Part shown: in pieces, positions 42,272 to 51,024 of the stretch
How the letters are laid out: the number at the start of each line of letters is the position of its first letter
Position numbering within the stretch: the first letter of the stretch is position 1
Program-made: the position numbers and the translations under genes
The notes under the pieces: generated by a model
What the model was told of the DNA's origin: nothing
Seen by the model: the letters and a program-made list of their open reading frames with translations, nothing else
The model's database searches: none
Source: CALOCN01 sp942491735
GTDB lineage: Bacteria > Eisenbacteria > RBG-16-71-46 > JABDJR01
Length of the DNA stretch: 64,000 bases
Assembly: GCA_942491735.1 (NCBI GenBank)
Contig: CALOCN010000014.1
Coordinates: 1,612,001-1,676,000 of the forward strand
Direction of reading: 5' to 3'

Positions 42272-43438
42272 CTAGGGAGCGGCGGGGGAGGGTATCACGC
42301 CGGGAACGACGCGCACCCTTGAGTTGAAAGTATCGGCGATCCAGAGATTGCCTTCCGCATCGAAGAGGATGGCGTGGGGATAGTTGAGCTCAGCCTGCAG
42401 GGCGGGGCCGCCGTCCCCCTCGCTGCCCCGGGTGCCGATTCCGGCAAGGGTGCGGATGGTGCCGTCCGCATCCACCACCCGGATGCGGTGGTTGTAGGTG
42501 TCGGCGATATAGAGCCGTCCGTCGGAACCGACCCGCATGTCCTGGGGACGTTCCAGGCTGGCCTCCAGGGCCGGGCCGCCGTCGCCGGAGAAACCCTTGG
42601 TGCCGTTCCCGGCCACGGTCTCGATGATGCCGTCTGCGTTGATCCGCCGGATGACATGGTTCAGGGTGTCGCTAATGTAGAGGGCGCCGGTCTCCGTGTG
42701 GAAGCGGATCCGGTAGGGCTCGTTCAGCTCCGCGTCCACCGCGGGTCCGCCGTCCCCGCGGTAGCCAGGAGTGCCGGTCCCGCAGATCGTGGCGATGATC
42801 CCCGAGGCGTCGATGGCCCGGATGCAGTCGTTGTAGGTGTCGGCCATGTAGATGGGGAAGCCCGAGGGGTGCACGGCGATTCCGCAGGGGGAGTCCAGGG
42901 CCGCGTCCACCGCAGGGCCCCCGTCGCCGTCGTAGCCCGGCAACTCCCGCCCGGCGACGATGCGGGAGATCCACTCGGTGTCGATCCGGATGACCTGGGG
43001 AATATGGAATCCGGCGATGAACAGGTTTCCGGACGTGTCCAGATCCAGGGAGTAGGCGTGGTGGAGCGCGGTCTCCAGCGCATGGCTCCCATCCACCACG
43101 AAGTCCTCGAACCCGGTCCCCACCACTGTCCGCAGGAGACCATCGTGATCCACTCGCCGGACCCGGAAGTTGTTCCAGTCCAACACTATGAGACGGTCTT
43201 CGGAGTCCTGGATGAGGTCGATGGGCCAGTAGAGGAAACTCTGGGTCGGGGGGAGCCCGTCCCCGTTGTACCCGGGGCGACCGGTGCCGATGACCGTGTA
43301 GATGTGCCCGTCCTCGAGATCGACGGGCGGAGGCTCGGTGGGGCTTTCGGAGCAGCCCCCCATGAGGAGGGCCAAACCGGCCAGCAGCATGGGGATCCAG
43401 ACCCCGGGGGAACCGGATCGTGCGGATAGGGTACTCAT
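42272..43438 (-). CDS. NHL-repeat beta-propeller lipoprotein A
   Basis: 388 residues. Lipobox MGGC near residue 30. Six or so NHL-type units follow, each with GDGGPAxxAxLxxPxxI, then IYxADTxNxxIRxI and TVAGxGxxG. Example unit: FSGDGGPALEASLERPQDM. The ATG at 43438 has a GTG codon just before it and no ribosome site; a minus-strand TACACT ends nine bases upstream, so the transcript may be leaderless. The following genes are the CX4CH cytochrome, MbnP and MbnH, 14-43 bases apart, so it heads that operon. Two related genes diverge from the other side. Confidence 0.87.
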   Translation of the reverse strand: MSTLSARSGSPGVWIPMLLAGLALLMGGCSESPTEPPPVDLEDGHIYTVIGTGRPGYNGDGLPPTQSFLYWPIDLIQDSEDRLIVLDWNNFRVRRVDHDGLLRTVVGTGFEDFVVDGSHALETALHHAYSLDLDTSGNLFIAGFHIPQVIRIDTEWISRIVAGRELPGYDGDGGPAVDAALDSPCGIAVHPSGFPIYMADTYNDCIRAIDASGIIATICGTGTPGYRGDGGPAVDAELNEPYRIRFHTETGALYISDTLNHVIRRINADGIIETVAGNGTKGFSGDGGPALEASLERPQDMRVGSDGRLYIADTYNHRIRVVDADGTIRTLAGIGTRGSEGDGGPALQAELNYPHAILFDAEGNLWIADTFNSRVRVVPGVIPSPAAP

Positions 43439-43446
43439 CACCAGTA

Positions 43447-43452
43447 AGTGTA
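43447..43452 (-). promoter_or_regulatory. Extended -10 of the NHL-cytochrome-MbnP-MbnH operon
   Basis: On the minus strand TGCTACACT gives an extended -10 (TACACT) ending nine bases before the ATG at 43438. No -35 match and no ribosome site are seen. It lies within the same intergenic region as the plus-strand promoter at 43480-43508. Confidence 0.35.
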
Positions 43453-43479
43453 GCAGGCTTTTTCCTCCGGTCGCCGCCT

Positions 43480-43508
43480 TTGGGCCTGGGTCGCCGGTCT
43501 GCTATAAT
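43480..43508 (+). promoter_or_regulatory. Strong promoter of the plus-strand NHL operon
   Basis: TTGGGC at 43480-43485, a 17-base spacer and a perfect TATAAT at 43503-43508. The start codon of the first NHL gene is about 65 bases downstream. Confidence 0.65.
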
Positions 43509-43578
43509 CCCTCGGTTACGCTATGCACTCTGGAAGGAGTCAGCCTTCTGGGGTACCCCAACTCATCAGGAGAGTTCC

Positions 43579-44820
43579 GTGCATTACACCTCGCCTGGCA
43601 GGATCGGGAAGAGCATTCCCCGCATCCCCCCCAACTCACGGCGACCCCGGTCCTGGGTGCCGGTCACCTTGCTCGCATTGCTCATCTTCGCTGGCTGCTC
43701 CGGTACATCGGAACCGGACGGGCCGGTCTATTCGGACGACCCCGGGATCCTCTATACCTGGGGCGGCACCGGGCAGGCCGGATACGACGGCGATGGGCAC
43801 ACGCCGCTCAACTCCTGGTTCTACCAGCCCATCGACGTGCTGGTCACCTCGGGGGGCGACGTCTACGTCGTTGACTACAACAACCACGCGGTCCGTCGGC
43901 TCCAGGTCGACGGCACGTTGCACACCGTGATCGGGGATGGTTATGTCGGGGACGGTCCCCCGGACCAGGACGACTTCGATGAGCCCGGCGTGCCGGGGCG
44001 GACAGTCAGCCTGAATCACCCCACCGACCTGGTGGAACTTCAGGACGGGCGCATCCTGCTTTCGGCTTGGCATAACCACAAGCTGCGTCGCTACGACCCC
44101 GCGACCGGACTGGTGCGGGTCGTTTGTGGGGCCGGAGCCGGGTTCGAAGGAGACGGCGGCGAGGCGTCGGACGCCCTCCTGAACCAGCCGACCGCGACCG
44201 TGGTCACCGACACGGGTGAACTCTACATCCTGGACCAGCGGAACGAACGCGTGCGGCGCATCGATGCCGACGGCGTCATCACGTCGGTCGTGGGTACCGG
44301 GGATCGCGGCTTCGGCGGGGACAACGGGCCCCCATCGGACGCGATGATCAGCCTGCCCGCCGGGGGCAACCCGCCCACCGCGGGGGGGCTTGCCATCGAT
44401 GCCGCGGGCCGGATCTTCATCTCGGACAGCGAGAACCAGCGTATCCGGATGGTGGATTTCGGGGCCGATATCATCACCACGATCGCAGGGACGGGCGAGG
44501 CGGGATTCAGCGGCGACGGCGGTCCGGCCACCCAGGCCATGCTCAACAACCCGCTCGACCTCGAGATCGGCCCGGACGGTCGACTCTACGTTGCCGACGA
44601 GCTGAACCACCGGATCCGCGCCATCGACCTGGACACCGGCGTCATCACCACGGTGGCGGGGAAAGGGACCCAGGGCTTTTCCGGGGACCGGGGGTCCGCC
44701 CTGGAGGCGGAGTTGAACCGTCCCCAGGGGATTGGCTTCGACGGCGAAGGTAGGATCTACATTGCCGACACGTACAACCATCGCATTCGCAGAATGAGAC
44801 TTCCGGAGGACGCATCATGA
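43579..44820 (+). CDS. NHL-repeat beta-propeller lipoprotein B
   Basis: 413 residues from a GTG at 43579, seven bases after AGGAG. Lipobox FAGC after a hydrophobic stretch (VPVTLLALLIFAGC). The mature part holds seven repeats of the same family as its divergent neighbour, among them GFSGDGGPATQAMLNNPLDL and YIADTYNHRIRRM. These propellers usually bind partner proteins or ligands rather than catalyse. The next NHL gene overlaps its stop codon (ATGA). Confidence 0.87.
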   Translation: MHYTSPGRIGKSIPRIPPNSRRPRSWVPVTLLALLIFAGCSGTSEPDGPVYSDDPGILYTWGGTGQAGYDGDGHTPLNSWFYQPIDVLVTSGGDVYVVDYNNHAVRRLQVDGTLHTVIGDGYVGDGPPDQDDFDEPGVPGRTVSLNHPTDLVELQDGRILLSAWHNHKLRRYDPATGLVRVVCGAGAGFEGDGGEASDALLNQPTATVVTDTGELYILDQRNERVRRIDADGVITSVVGTGDRGFGGDNGPPSDAMISLPAGGNPPTAGGLAIDAAGRIFISDSENQRIRMVDFGADIITTIAGTGEAGFSGDGGPATQAMLNNPLDLEIGPDGRLYVADELNHRIRAIDLDTGVITTVAGKGTQGFSGDRGSALEAELNRPQGIGFDGEGRIYIADTYNHRIRRMRLPEDAS

Positions 44821-46013
44821 TTCCCATCCGTACGACCCTCCTCCTGTGCCTCCTCGCCTTGACCGTGGCCGGCTGCGGCGGCACCGACGAAGCCACGGGC
44901 CCCGCAGGGCCCTACTCCCGGGCGTATATCTGGGCCGGCACCGGACTCAACGCGGCCGGCGACGAGAACCTCCCGCCAACCGAGACCCATCTCAGTCTGC
45001 CCTACAGCCTGAGCTTCCATCCCGACGGTCGGGCTTTTATCCTGGACTGGAACAGCCACCGGGTCCGGATGGTGGACCAGGGAATCACGCGAACGATCAT
45101 CGGCACCGGCGAACTCGGGGATGCACGCCCCGGCCTCGCCTCCGAGACCAAGCTCAACCACCCCACGGATATCTCGTTCGGGCCGGATGGCTACGTGTAC
45201 CTGTGCGCCTGGCACAACACCAAGATCATGCGCATGGATCTCAGCACGGGCATACTCGAGGACTACTGCGGCGACGGCCGTCGTGCGTTCGGCGGGGACG
45301 GGGGTCCCGTGGAGGATGCCCTGGTTCATCTTCCGGTGGACATCGAGTGGACGCCGGATGGCGTCGCCATCGTGATGGACGAGGTGAACCAGCGTGTCCG
45401 AAAAATCGACAACGGCATCATCACCACCATCGCGGGCACCGGTCAGCGGGGCGGCGCCCAGGATGAAGATGGCATCGACGCTCTGGATGCCAGCTTCAAC
45501 TTTCCGGTGGGCCAGATGGGGTGGCCGGCCGGGAGCATTGACCTGGATGAGGACGGGCGGATCTATATTCCCGACGCGCTCAACAACAAGGTGCGCGTGA
45601 TCGACGTGGACGGCAAGATGTACACCGTGGCCGGAAACGGCGAGCCCGGCTTCCAGGGAGACGGTGGCCCGGCCAAGCTGGCCCAGCTCCGCATTCCCGG
45701 CGGCGTCGCGGTGGGCCCGGACGGCAACATCTACATCGCGGACACGTTCAACCACTGCGTGCGCCGGATCGTGGTCGGCCACACCGCGACCCAGCCTGCG
45801 CCCGGCGTGACCGGCGTGGCCCACCTGCTGGACGCGCCCATCGAGACCGTGTGTGGTACCTGCGGATCGCTGGGCAGCACCGGCGGCGCCGGCGAGAACC
45901 CGCTGGACACCCGTCTGTTCAATCCCACCAATGTCGTGTTCGACGCCTCCGAGAACATGTATATCGTGGATCAGCGGAACAACCGCATTCTCATGCTGCC
46001 CAAGAGCCCCTAG
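44817..46013 (+). CDS. NHL-repeat beta-propeller lipoprotein C
   Basis: 398 residues. Lipobox TVAGC (Cys19). NHL-like repeats as in the neighbours: VEDALVHLPVDIEWTPDG, MYTVAGNGEPGFQGDGGP and IYIADTFNHCVRRI. The middle units contain MDEVNQRVRKIDNGIITTIAG. The C-terminal part has a short Cys pair (TVCGTCGSLG), absent from its paralogues, which could be a disulfide or metal site. It is the last gene of the operon, before a strong hairpin. Confidence 0.87.
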   Translation: MIPIRTTLLLCLLALTVAGCGGTDEATGPAGPYSRAYIWAGTGLNAAGDENLPPTETHLSLPYSLSFHPDGRAFILDWNSHRVRMVDQGITRTIIGTGELGDARPGLASETKLNHPTDISFGPDGYVYLCAWHNTKIMRMDLSTGILEDYCGDGRRAFGGDGGPVEDALVHLPVDIEWTPDGVAIVMDEVNQRVRKIDNGIITTIAGTGQRGGAQDEDGIDALDASFNFPVGQMGWPAGSIDLDEDGRIYIPDALNNKVRVIDVDGKMYTVAGNGEPGFQGDGGPAKLAQLRIPGGVAVGPDGNIYIADTFNHCVRRIVVGHTATQPAPGVTGVAHLLDAPIETVCGTCGSLGSTGGAGENPLDTRLFNPTNVVFDASENMYIVDQRNNRILMLPKSP

Positions 46014-46035
46014 GCGACGGGGACAAGGCTTCGCG

Positions 46036-46066
46036 CAACGGCCCGGGTGGCAAGCCCGGGCCGTTG
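46036..46066. terminator. Strong hairpin terminator between convergent genes
   Basis: CAACGGCCCGGG at 46036-46047 pairs perfectly with CCCGGGCCGTTG at 46055-46066 around a seven-base loop. It separates the NHL operon from the AAA ATPase gene on the other strand. Confidence 0.75.
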
Positions 46067-46088
46067 TCCTATCCGCCGGACCGAACCC

Positions 46089-46652
46089 CTAGTTCTCGTC
46101 GGGAAACATCGACACCTGTTCCGCCCGGGGAGGGAGGTCCAGGGCGTCCAGGACGGTCTCGACCCAGCCGTCCGGCCCCGACGCATCCAGTCGCAGCACG
46201 TTCACCCCGAACGCCTCGATGAGCGCGTCCAGGGAGCGGTCCACGGATTCCTGGAAGTCGCGTCCCGTGTCCCGCACGCCGTCGTAGGTGGGGCGGCGCC
46301 AGATGGGGACCTTGACCAGGAGTCGGTATCCGGGCAGCCACGAGGCGACCAGGGGATCCAGTTCGGGGCGTCGGCCCAGCTTGTTCACCAGGTAGGCGTA
46401 GTTGTCGAGGATCGACCGGTCGCAGACCACGATCTCGTGACGGTGGATGGCGGCCAGTTCCTGGGCGATCTGGGTGTGGAGGATCCACTCCTGTGCATCC
46501 AGGTTGGTGTCCCGGTTGATGGGGAGGGGACAGTCACGCGCCACCTCCTTGACCATGTCCACGGACCAGTCCAGCCGCTTGAGCCGGGCGGCGAGGTCGA
46601 AGCAGAGGGTCGTCTTGCCGACCCCGTGGGTTCCGATGAAGGCGAGTTTCAT
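46089..46652 (-). CDS. AAA/NadR-like ATP-binding protein
   Basis: 187 residues. The P-loop is GTHGVGKTT. The core resembles the AAA_28/NadR kinase group: VCDRSILDNYAY is the typical second motif, and the C-terminal FGVNVLRLD strand fits. Its substrate cannot be inferred; a nucleoside or nucleotide kinase role is possible. The ATG at 46652 gives the family start (MKLAFIGTHG). It is the last gene of the IDH-PruA-GT2-AAA operon. Confidence 0.78.
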   Translation of the reverse strand: MKLAFIGTHGVGKTTLCFDLAARLKRLDWSVDMVKEVARDCPLPINRDTNLDAQEWILHTQIAQELAAIHRHEIVVCDRSILDNYAYLVNKLGRRPELDPLVASWLPGYRLLVKVPIWRRPTYDGVRDTGRDFQESVDRSLDALIEAFGVNVLRLDASGPDGWVETVLDALDLPPRAEQVSMFPDEN

Positions 46653-46681
46653 GGTTGGTGGATGGGGGAGACCCCATCATA

Positions 46682-47362
46682 TCAGTTGCTGAAACGGAAC
46701 CGGAAGAGCGCCATCACCGCCAGCACCGCGTCCTTGGGGCCGATCTTCTTCCCCTCCGCGTAGGTGCGTCCGTTGTAGGTGATGGGGATCTCGAACACCT
46801 TGCGTTTGCGCTTGAACAGCTTGGCCGTGATCTCGGGCTCGATATCGAAGGTGTTGGACTTGAGCTTCATGTCCCGCAGGATCTCGGTGCGCACCGCCTT
46901 GTAGCCGGTCTCCATGTCGGTGAGCATGGTGTCGTAGAGGACGTTGGTCATCCAGGTGAGCAACCGGTTGGCGGTGTAGTGCCAGTAGAGGAACACCCGG
47001 TGGGGTCCCAGGAAGCGGGAGCCGTAGACCGCGTCCGCCCCCAGCTCGGTGATGGGGCGGATGAGCGCGGGGAAGTCGCTGGGGATGTACTCCAGATCCG
47101 CGTCCTGGATGACGCAGATCTCCCCGTGGGCCTCCTGGATGGCCCGGCGCACCGCGGATCCCTTGCCCTGGTTCTTCTCCTGGCGGAACCTGCGGATGAG
47201 CCCCTCGGTCTCCAGGCGTTCCAGGATGGCCGGGGTGCCGTCGGTGGAGGCGTCGTCGACGGCCACGATCTCCAGATCGAGATCCACGGCGCGAACCGCG
47301 CGCACCACCGTTTCGATGGTCGCTTCCTCGTTGTACACGGGAATCAGGACGGAGAGCTTCAT
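46682..47362 (-). CDS. Glycosyltransferase family 2, polyprenol-phosphate mannosyltransferase-like
   Basis: 226 residues. It opens LSVLIPVYNEEATIETVVRA, followed by DDASTDGT and the metal-binding DADLEY. The C-terminal CETG segment of the DPM1 type is present as TDMETGYKAVRTEIL, then FDIEPEITAKLFKRKRKVFEIPI. No transmembrane tail is seen, as in soluble DPM1 enzymes. It would glycosylate a lipid phosphate carrier. It overlaps no neighbour but lies ten bases after the P5C dehydrogenase gene. Confidence 0.87.
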   Translation of the reverse strand: MKLSVLIPVYNEEATIETVVRAVRAVDLDLEIVAVDDASTDGTPAILERLETEGLIRRFRQEKNQGKGSAVRRAIQEAHGEICVIQDADLEYIPSDFPALIRPITELGADAVYGSRFLGPHRVFLYWHYTANRLLTWMTNVLYDTMLTDMETGYKAVRTEILRDMKLKSNTFDIEPEITAKLFKRKRKVFEIPITYNGRTYAEGKKIGPKDAVLAVMALFRFRFSN

Positions 47363-47371
47363 CCAGTCCGC

Positions 47372-48934
47372 TTAACCGAGCTTCGTCGACATGAGTTTGG
47401 CCTGGGTGAACAGGAGCAGATAGTCGCTTCCGCCCGCCTTGGAGTCGGTGCCGCTCATGTTGAAGCCGCCGAACGGATGCGCCCCCACCAGGGCGCCGGT
47501 GCACTTGCGGTTGATGTAGAGGTTCCCGACATGGAACCGCTCCAGCGCGTCCTGCTGCTTGCGCGGGTCGCGGGTGTAGGCGGCGCCGGTCAGGCCGAAT
47601 TCGGTTCCGTTGGCGATCTCGATGGCGTGGTCCCAGTCGTGGGACTTGATCACCGCCAGCACCGGGCCGAACACCTCTTCCTGGGCCAGCCGGTCGGTGG
47701 GTTGGATCCCGGTGAAGATGGTGGGTCCCACGAACCAGCCGGTGGCATCGCTCGCCTCGCCCTCCAGGACCGCCGTGCCTTCCTTCTTGCCGATCCCGAT
47801 GTACTTGGTGATCTTGTCGTAGGCCTTCTGGTTGACCACCGGACCCATGAAGTTGGCCAGATCCTCGGGCGATCCCTGGGTGAGCCCTTTGGCCTTCTCG
47901 ACCAGCTTCTCCACGAAGGTGTCATGGATCCCGGCGTCGATGATGGCGCGGGAGCAAGCCGAGCACTTCTGACCCTGGAACCCGAACGCAGCGGCAAGCA
48001 CCCCGTCCACTGCGGAATCGATGTCCGCGTCCGCGTCGACGATGATGGCGTCCTTGCCACCCATCTCGGCCACCACCCGCTTGATCCAGAGCTGCCCGTC
48101 GGCACGGATCGCCGCCTTGCGGTTGATCTCGAGCCCCACGTTCATGGAGCCGGTGAAGCTGATGAAGCGGGTGCGGGGATGCTCGACCAGCCGGCCCCCC
48201 ACCACCGCGCCGTCGCCGGTGACGAAGTTGACCACGCCGTCGGGGAGCCCCGCTTCCTTGAGGATCTCCATGTAGAGCATGCCGGTGAGCGGCGTGTCCT
48301 CGGAGGGCTTGAGCACCACGGTGTTCCCGGCGATCCAGGCCGCGGCGGCCATGCCGGCCAGGATGGCCATGGGGAAGTTCCACGGGGGAATGGCCGCGCC
48401 GCAGCCCAGGGGAATGTAGGCCAGCTTGTTGTCCTCGCCCGGCACCGGAGTGAGCGGCTGGGGCTCGGCCATGCGCAGCATCTGGCGTGCGTAGAACTCC
48501 AGGAAATCGATGGCTTCGGCGGTGTCGCCGTCGGCCTCGGCCCAGCTCTTGCCGGCCTCGAGGATCATGCAGGCGCTGATCTCGAACTTGCGCCGGCGCA
48601 TGATTTCCACCACCTTGAAGGCGATGCCCGCGCGCTCCTGGGCCGGGACCCGGCCCCAGGTCTCGAAGGTCTTCCACCCGGCCTCCAGGGCCTGATCGGC
48701 GACCTCGGCGCCCCCCTTCTGGAAGGTGCCCAGCACCTCGCTGTGGTTGGCCGGGTTGACCGAGGTGAAGGTCTCCTTCGCGGTGACCTCCTTGCCCCCG
48801 ATGAGCATGGGGTAGGTGCGGCCCAGCCGGGTGCGAAACGCCGCGAGCGCTTCTTCCTGGGCCTTGCGGTTCTCGGGTTTGGAGAAGTCGGTAAAGGGCT
48901 CGTTGGCGAAGGGGGCGGTGCGGGTCAGGGTCAT
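47372..48934 (-). CDS. pruA: L-glutamate gamma-semialdehyde dehydrogenase (P5C dehydrogenase)
   Basis: 520 residues, the length of stand-alone PruA/RocA enzymes. Motifs: PPWNFPMAIL (cofactor binding), VAEMGGKDAIIVD (general-base region) and GFQGQKCSACSRAII with the catalytic Cys. It starts at ATG 48934 after GGAG. It oxidises the semialdehyde of glutamate to glutamate with NAD+ in proline or arginine breakdown. A proline dehydrogenase gene is not adjacent. Confidence 0.88.
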   Translation of the reverse strand: MTLTRTAPFANEPFTDFSKPENRKAQEEALAAFRTRLGRTYPMLIGGKEVTAKETFTSVNPANHSEVLGTFQKGGAEVADQALEAGWKTFETWGRVPAQERAGIAFKVVEIMRRRKFEISACMILEAGKSWAEADGDTAEAIDFLEFYARQMLRMAEPQPLTPVPGEDNKLAYIPLGCGAAIPPWNFPMAILAGMAAAAWIAGNTVVLKPSEDTPLTGMLYMEILKEAGLPDGVVNFVTGDGAVVGGRLVEHPRTRFISFTGSMNVGLEINRKAAIRADGQLWIKRVVAEMGGKDAIIVDADADIDSAVDGVLAAAFGFQGQKCSACSRAIIDAGIHDTFVEKLVEKAKGLTQGSPEDLANFMGPVVNQKAYDKITKYIGIGKKEGTAVLEGEASDATGWFVGPTIFTGIQPTDRLAQEEVFGPVLAVIKSHDWDHAIEIANGTEFGLTGAAYTRDPRKQQDALERFHVGNLYINRKCTGALVGAHPFGGFNMSGTDSKAGGSDYLLLFTQAKLMSTKLG

Positions 48935-49015
48935 CGGAGTCTCCTGGAGGGCGGGGCGCCGGGAAAGAGGTAGGGCCCGTGGATTGTAGCGAACCGGGGT
49001 CACGGAGCCAACGGC

Positions 49016-50029
49016 TCAGCCCCCGAGTTTGTCGAGGATGGCCTGGGTCATGGCGCGGGTTCCCACGCCCTTATCCGGGTCCAGATCGCGGGTTACCGAG
49101 GTTCCCTCGGCCAGAACCGCGGTGAGGGCCCGCTCCACCCGGTCCGCGGGTCCGGTTTCGCCCATGTGTCGCAGCATGAGAATGCCGGCCAGGATGAGCG
49201 AGGACGGGTTGGCAATGTCCTTGCCGGCGATGTCCGGAGCGGTGCCGTGGACCGCCTCGAAGATGGCCACCTTCTCCCCGATGTTGCCGCCGGGGGCGAG
49301 ACCGAGGCCCCCGATGAGGCCGGCCGCGAGATCGCTGAGAATGTCGCCGAACAGGTTGGTGCTCACCACGACATCGAACTGGTACGGATCGCGGACCATG
49401 GACATGGCCATGGCGTCGACGATGCGATCCTCGAACTCGATCTGTGGGTACTCCGGGGCCATGTCGCGGGCGACCTCGAGGAACAGCCCGCTGAAGATCT
49501 TGAGGATGTTGGCCTTGTGGACCGCGGTGACCTTCTTCCGGCCGTTGGCCACCGCGTACTCGAAGGCGAACCGGCAGATGCGTTCCATGCCGTGACGGGT
49601 ATTGACCCCGATCCCCATCGCCGCGGAGTGACCCGGTCCCACCCAATGCTCCATGCTGGTATAGAGCCCCTCCACGTTCTCGCGAATGACCACCAGGTCC
49701 AGTTCCGGGAACAGGCAGGACACGCCCGGGAACGCATGGGCCGGGCGGACATTCGCGTACAGATCGAATTCCTTGCGCAGGGCCACGTTGATGCTGCGGA
49801 AACCCACCCCGACCTGGGTAGCCGCCGGTCCCTTGAGCGCGATTCCGGTGGTGCGAATGGCCTCGAGGGTTTCCTCGGGGAGAGGGTTGCCCAGGGACTC
49901 ATACGCGCTTTGGCCCGCGAGGGCTTCGCGCCAGGTGATGTCCGCCCCGGAGGCTTCGAGGACCTGGCGGGCGGCGAGGGTGATTTCCGGGCCGATCCCG
50001 TCACCGGGGATCAGAGTGATCTCGGCCAT
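49016..50029 (-). CDS. NAD-type isocitrate dehydrogenase (IDH3/LeuB fold)
   Basis: 337 residues. It opens ITLIPGDGIGPEIT. The substrate-binding loop is RSINVALRKEFDLYANVRP, as in NAD-dependent isocitrate dehydrogenases and unlike isopropylmalate dehydrogenase. Catalytic residues are in the Tyr of NVEGLYT and in VDAMAMSMVRDPYQFDVVVSTNLFGDILSD. The end contains EAVHGTAPDIAGKDIANP. It makes 2-oxoglutarate in the TCA cycle. It heads the operon with PruA, which feeds glutamate into the same part of metabolism. Confidence 0.87.
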   Translation of the reverse strand: MAEITLIPGDGIGPEITLAARQVLEASGADITWREALAGQSAYESLGNPLPEETLEAIRTTGIALKGPAATQVGVGFRSINVALRKEFDLYANVRPAHAFPGVSCLFPELDLVVIRENVEGLYTSMEHWVGPGHSAAMGIGVNTRHGMERICRFAFEYAVANGRKKVTAVHKANILKIFSGLFLEVARDMAPEYPQIEFEDRIVDAMAMSMVRDPYQFDVVVSTNLFGDILSDLAAGLIGGLGLAPGGNIGEKVAIFEAVHGTAPDIAGKDIANPSSLILAGILMLRHMGETGPADRVERALTAVLAEGTSVTRDLDPDKGVGTRAMTQAILDKLGG

Positions 50030-50191
50030 GACGTTCCTTGCTAGTGTCGGGGAGAATAGGCAAGCCGGACCCGCGGTTCCAGGGAACCGCATGGAAACGG
50101 CAGAGGACGAACGAGGATACCGGAAGGGCCTCCGCCCTAAAAGGACAAACCCGGCGGGCCGCCCCGCCCCCGCTTCACCGTCGAGGAGACC

Positions 50192-50947
50192 ATGGACAGC
50201 TGCTGCCATCCGCTCGTGGCCGAAGGCGCCGCCTCGCTGGATCTGGCCCTGGTCGCGCTCACCGGGCTCACGGTGAGTCTGGGGCACTGCGTGGGCATGT
50301 GCGGGCCCATCCAGACCGCCTTTGCCATGGAACGGGACCGCCAGGGTGCGCGAGGTGGGGCGCTGCTGGGGTCGCTCCTTCTCTATCACGGGGGCCGCAT
50401 CCTGGCCTACGGCCTCATCGGCGCGGCCTTCGGCCTGGCCGGCGCCACCGTGCGTCTGGGGTCGGGAGCGCGGGAGGTCCAGGGCGTCCTGGCCCTGGTG
50501 CTGGGTGGAGGCATGCTGCTCCTGGCCCTCTCCATGCTGACCGGGTTCGGCTCGGCCGGTCTGCCGGACCCGTGGGGCGTGGGACGGCGGGTGGGGGAGC
50601 GGATCCGGCGTCTTATCGCCGCGCGGTCCGCCCGGTCCCAGGCCGCGTTGGGGCTGGCCAACGGGTTTCTTCCCTGCGGTCCGGTGCTGGCGGTGGCGCT
50701 GGGGGCGGCGGCGGCCGCGCATCCCGGGGTGGGAGGCCTGCTCCTGGTGCTGTACGGACTGGGAACCCTTCCCGTGCTGCTGATCCTGGGTCTGGCCGCG
50801 GCGCGGATTTCTCCCGCCGTGCGGGCACGATTGAACCGGTTGGGGGCGGTGTTCCTGGCCGCGGTGGCCGCCCAGCTTGTCCTGCGCGGTTTGGCTACCC
50901 TGGAGGTGGTTCCACACTTGCGATGGGGAGAGTTTGTCGTGTATTGA
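50192..50947 (+). CDS. DsbD_2/SafE-like membrane protein, cbb3 assembly type
   Basis: 251 residues with six to seven membrane segments. Two conserved Cys motifs, GHCVGMCGP and GFLPCGPV, mark the DsbD_2 (PF13386)/SafE-like family, which commonly accompanies cco genes and is thought to take part in metal or redox handling. Start ATG 50192 is preceded by GAGGAG. It diverges from the isocitrate dehydrogenase gene and is 77 bases before the kinase gene. Confidence 0.78.
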   Translation: MDSCCHPLVAEGAASLDLALVALTGLTVSLGHCVGMCGPIQTAFAMERDRQGARGGALLGSLLLYHGGRILAYGLIGAAFGLAGATVRLGSGAREVQGVLALVLGGGMLLLALSMLTGFGSAGLPDPWGVGRRVGERIRRLIAARSARSQAALGLANGFLPCGPVLAVALGAAAAAHPGVGGLLLVLYGLGTLPVLLILGLAAARISPAVRARLNRLGAVFLAAVAAQLVLRGLATLEVVPHLRWGEFVVY

Positions 50948-51024
50948 GGCGGCCTCGTTCGCCGAGGGTGGTGTCCCGGACGCACCATCGGACATAATGC
51001 GGGCCCCACCTTCCACGAGGTCCC

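Noticed and set aside
46655..48973. 772-codon plus-strand frame opposite the P5C dehydrogenase
   Set aside because: The dehydrogenase and glycosyltransferase on the other strand have full motif sets; this frame has none.
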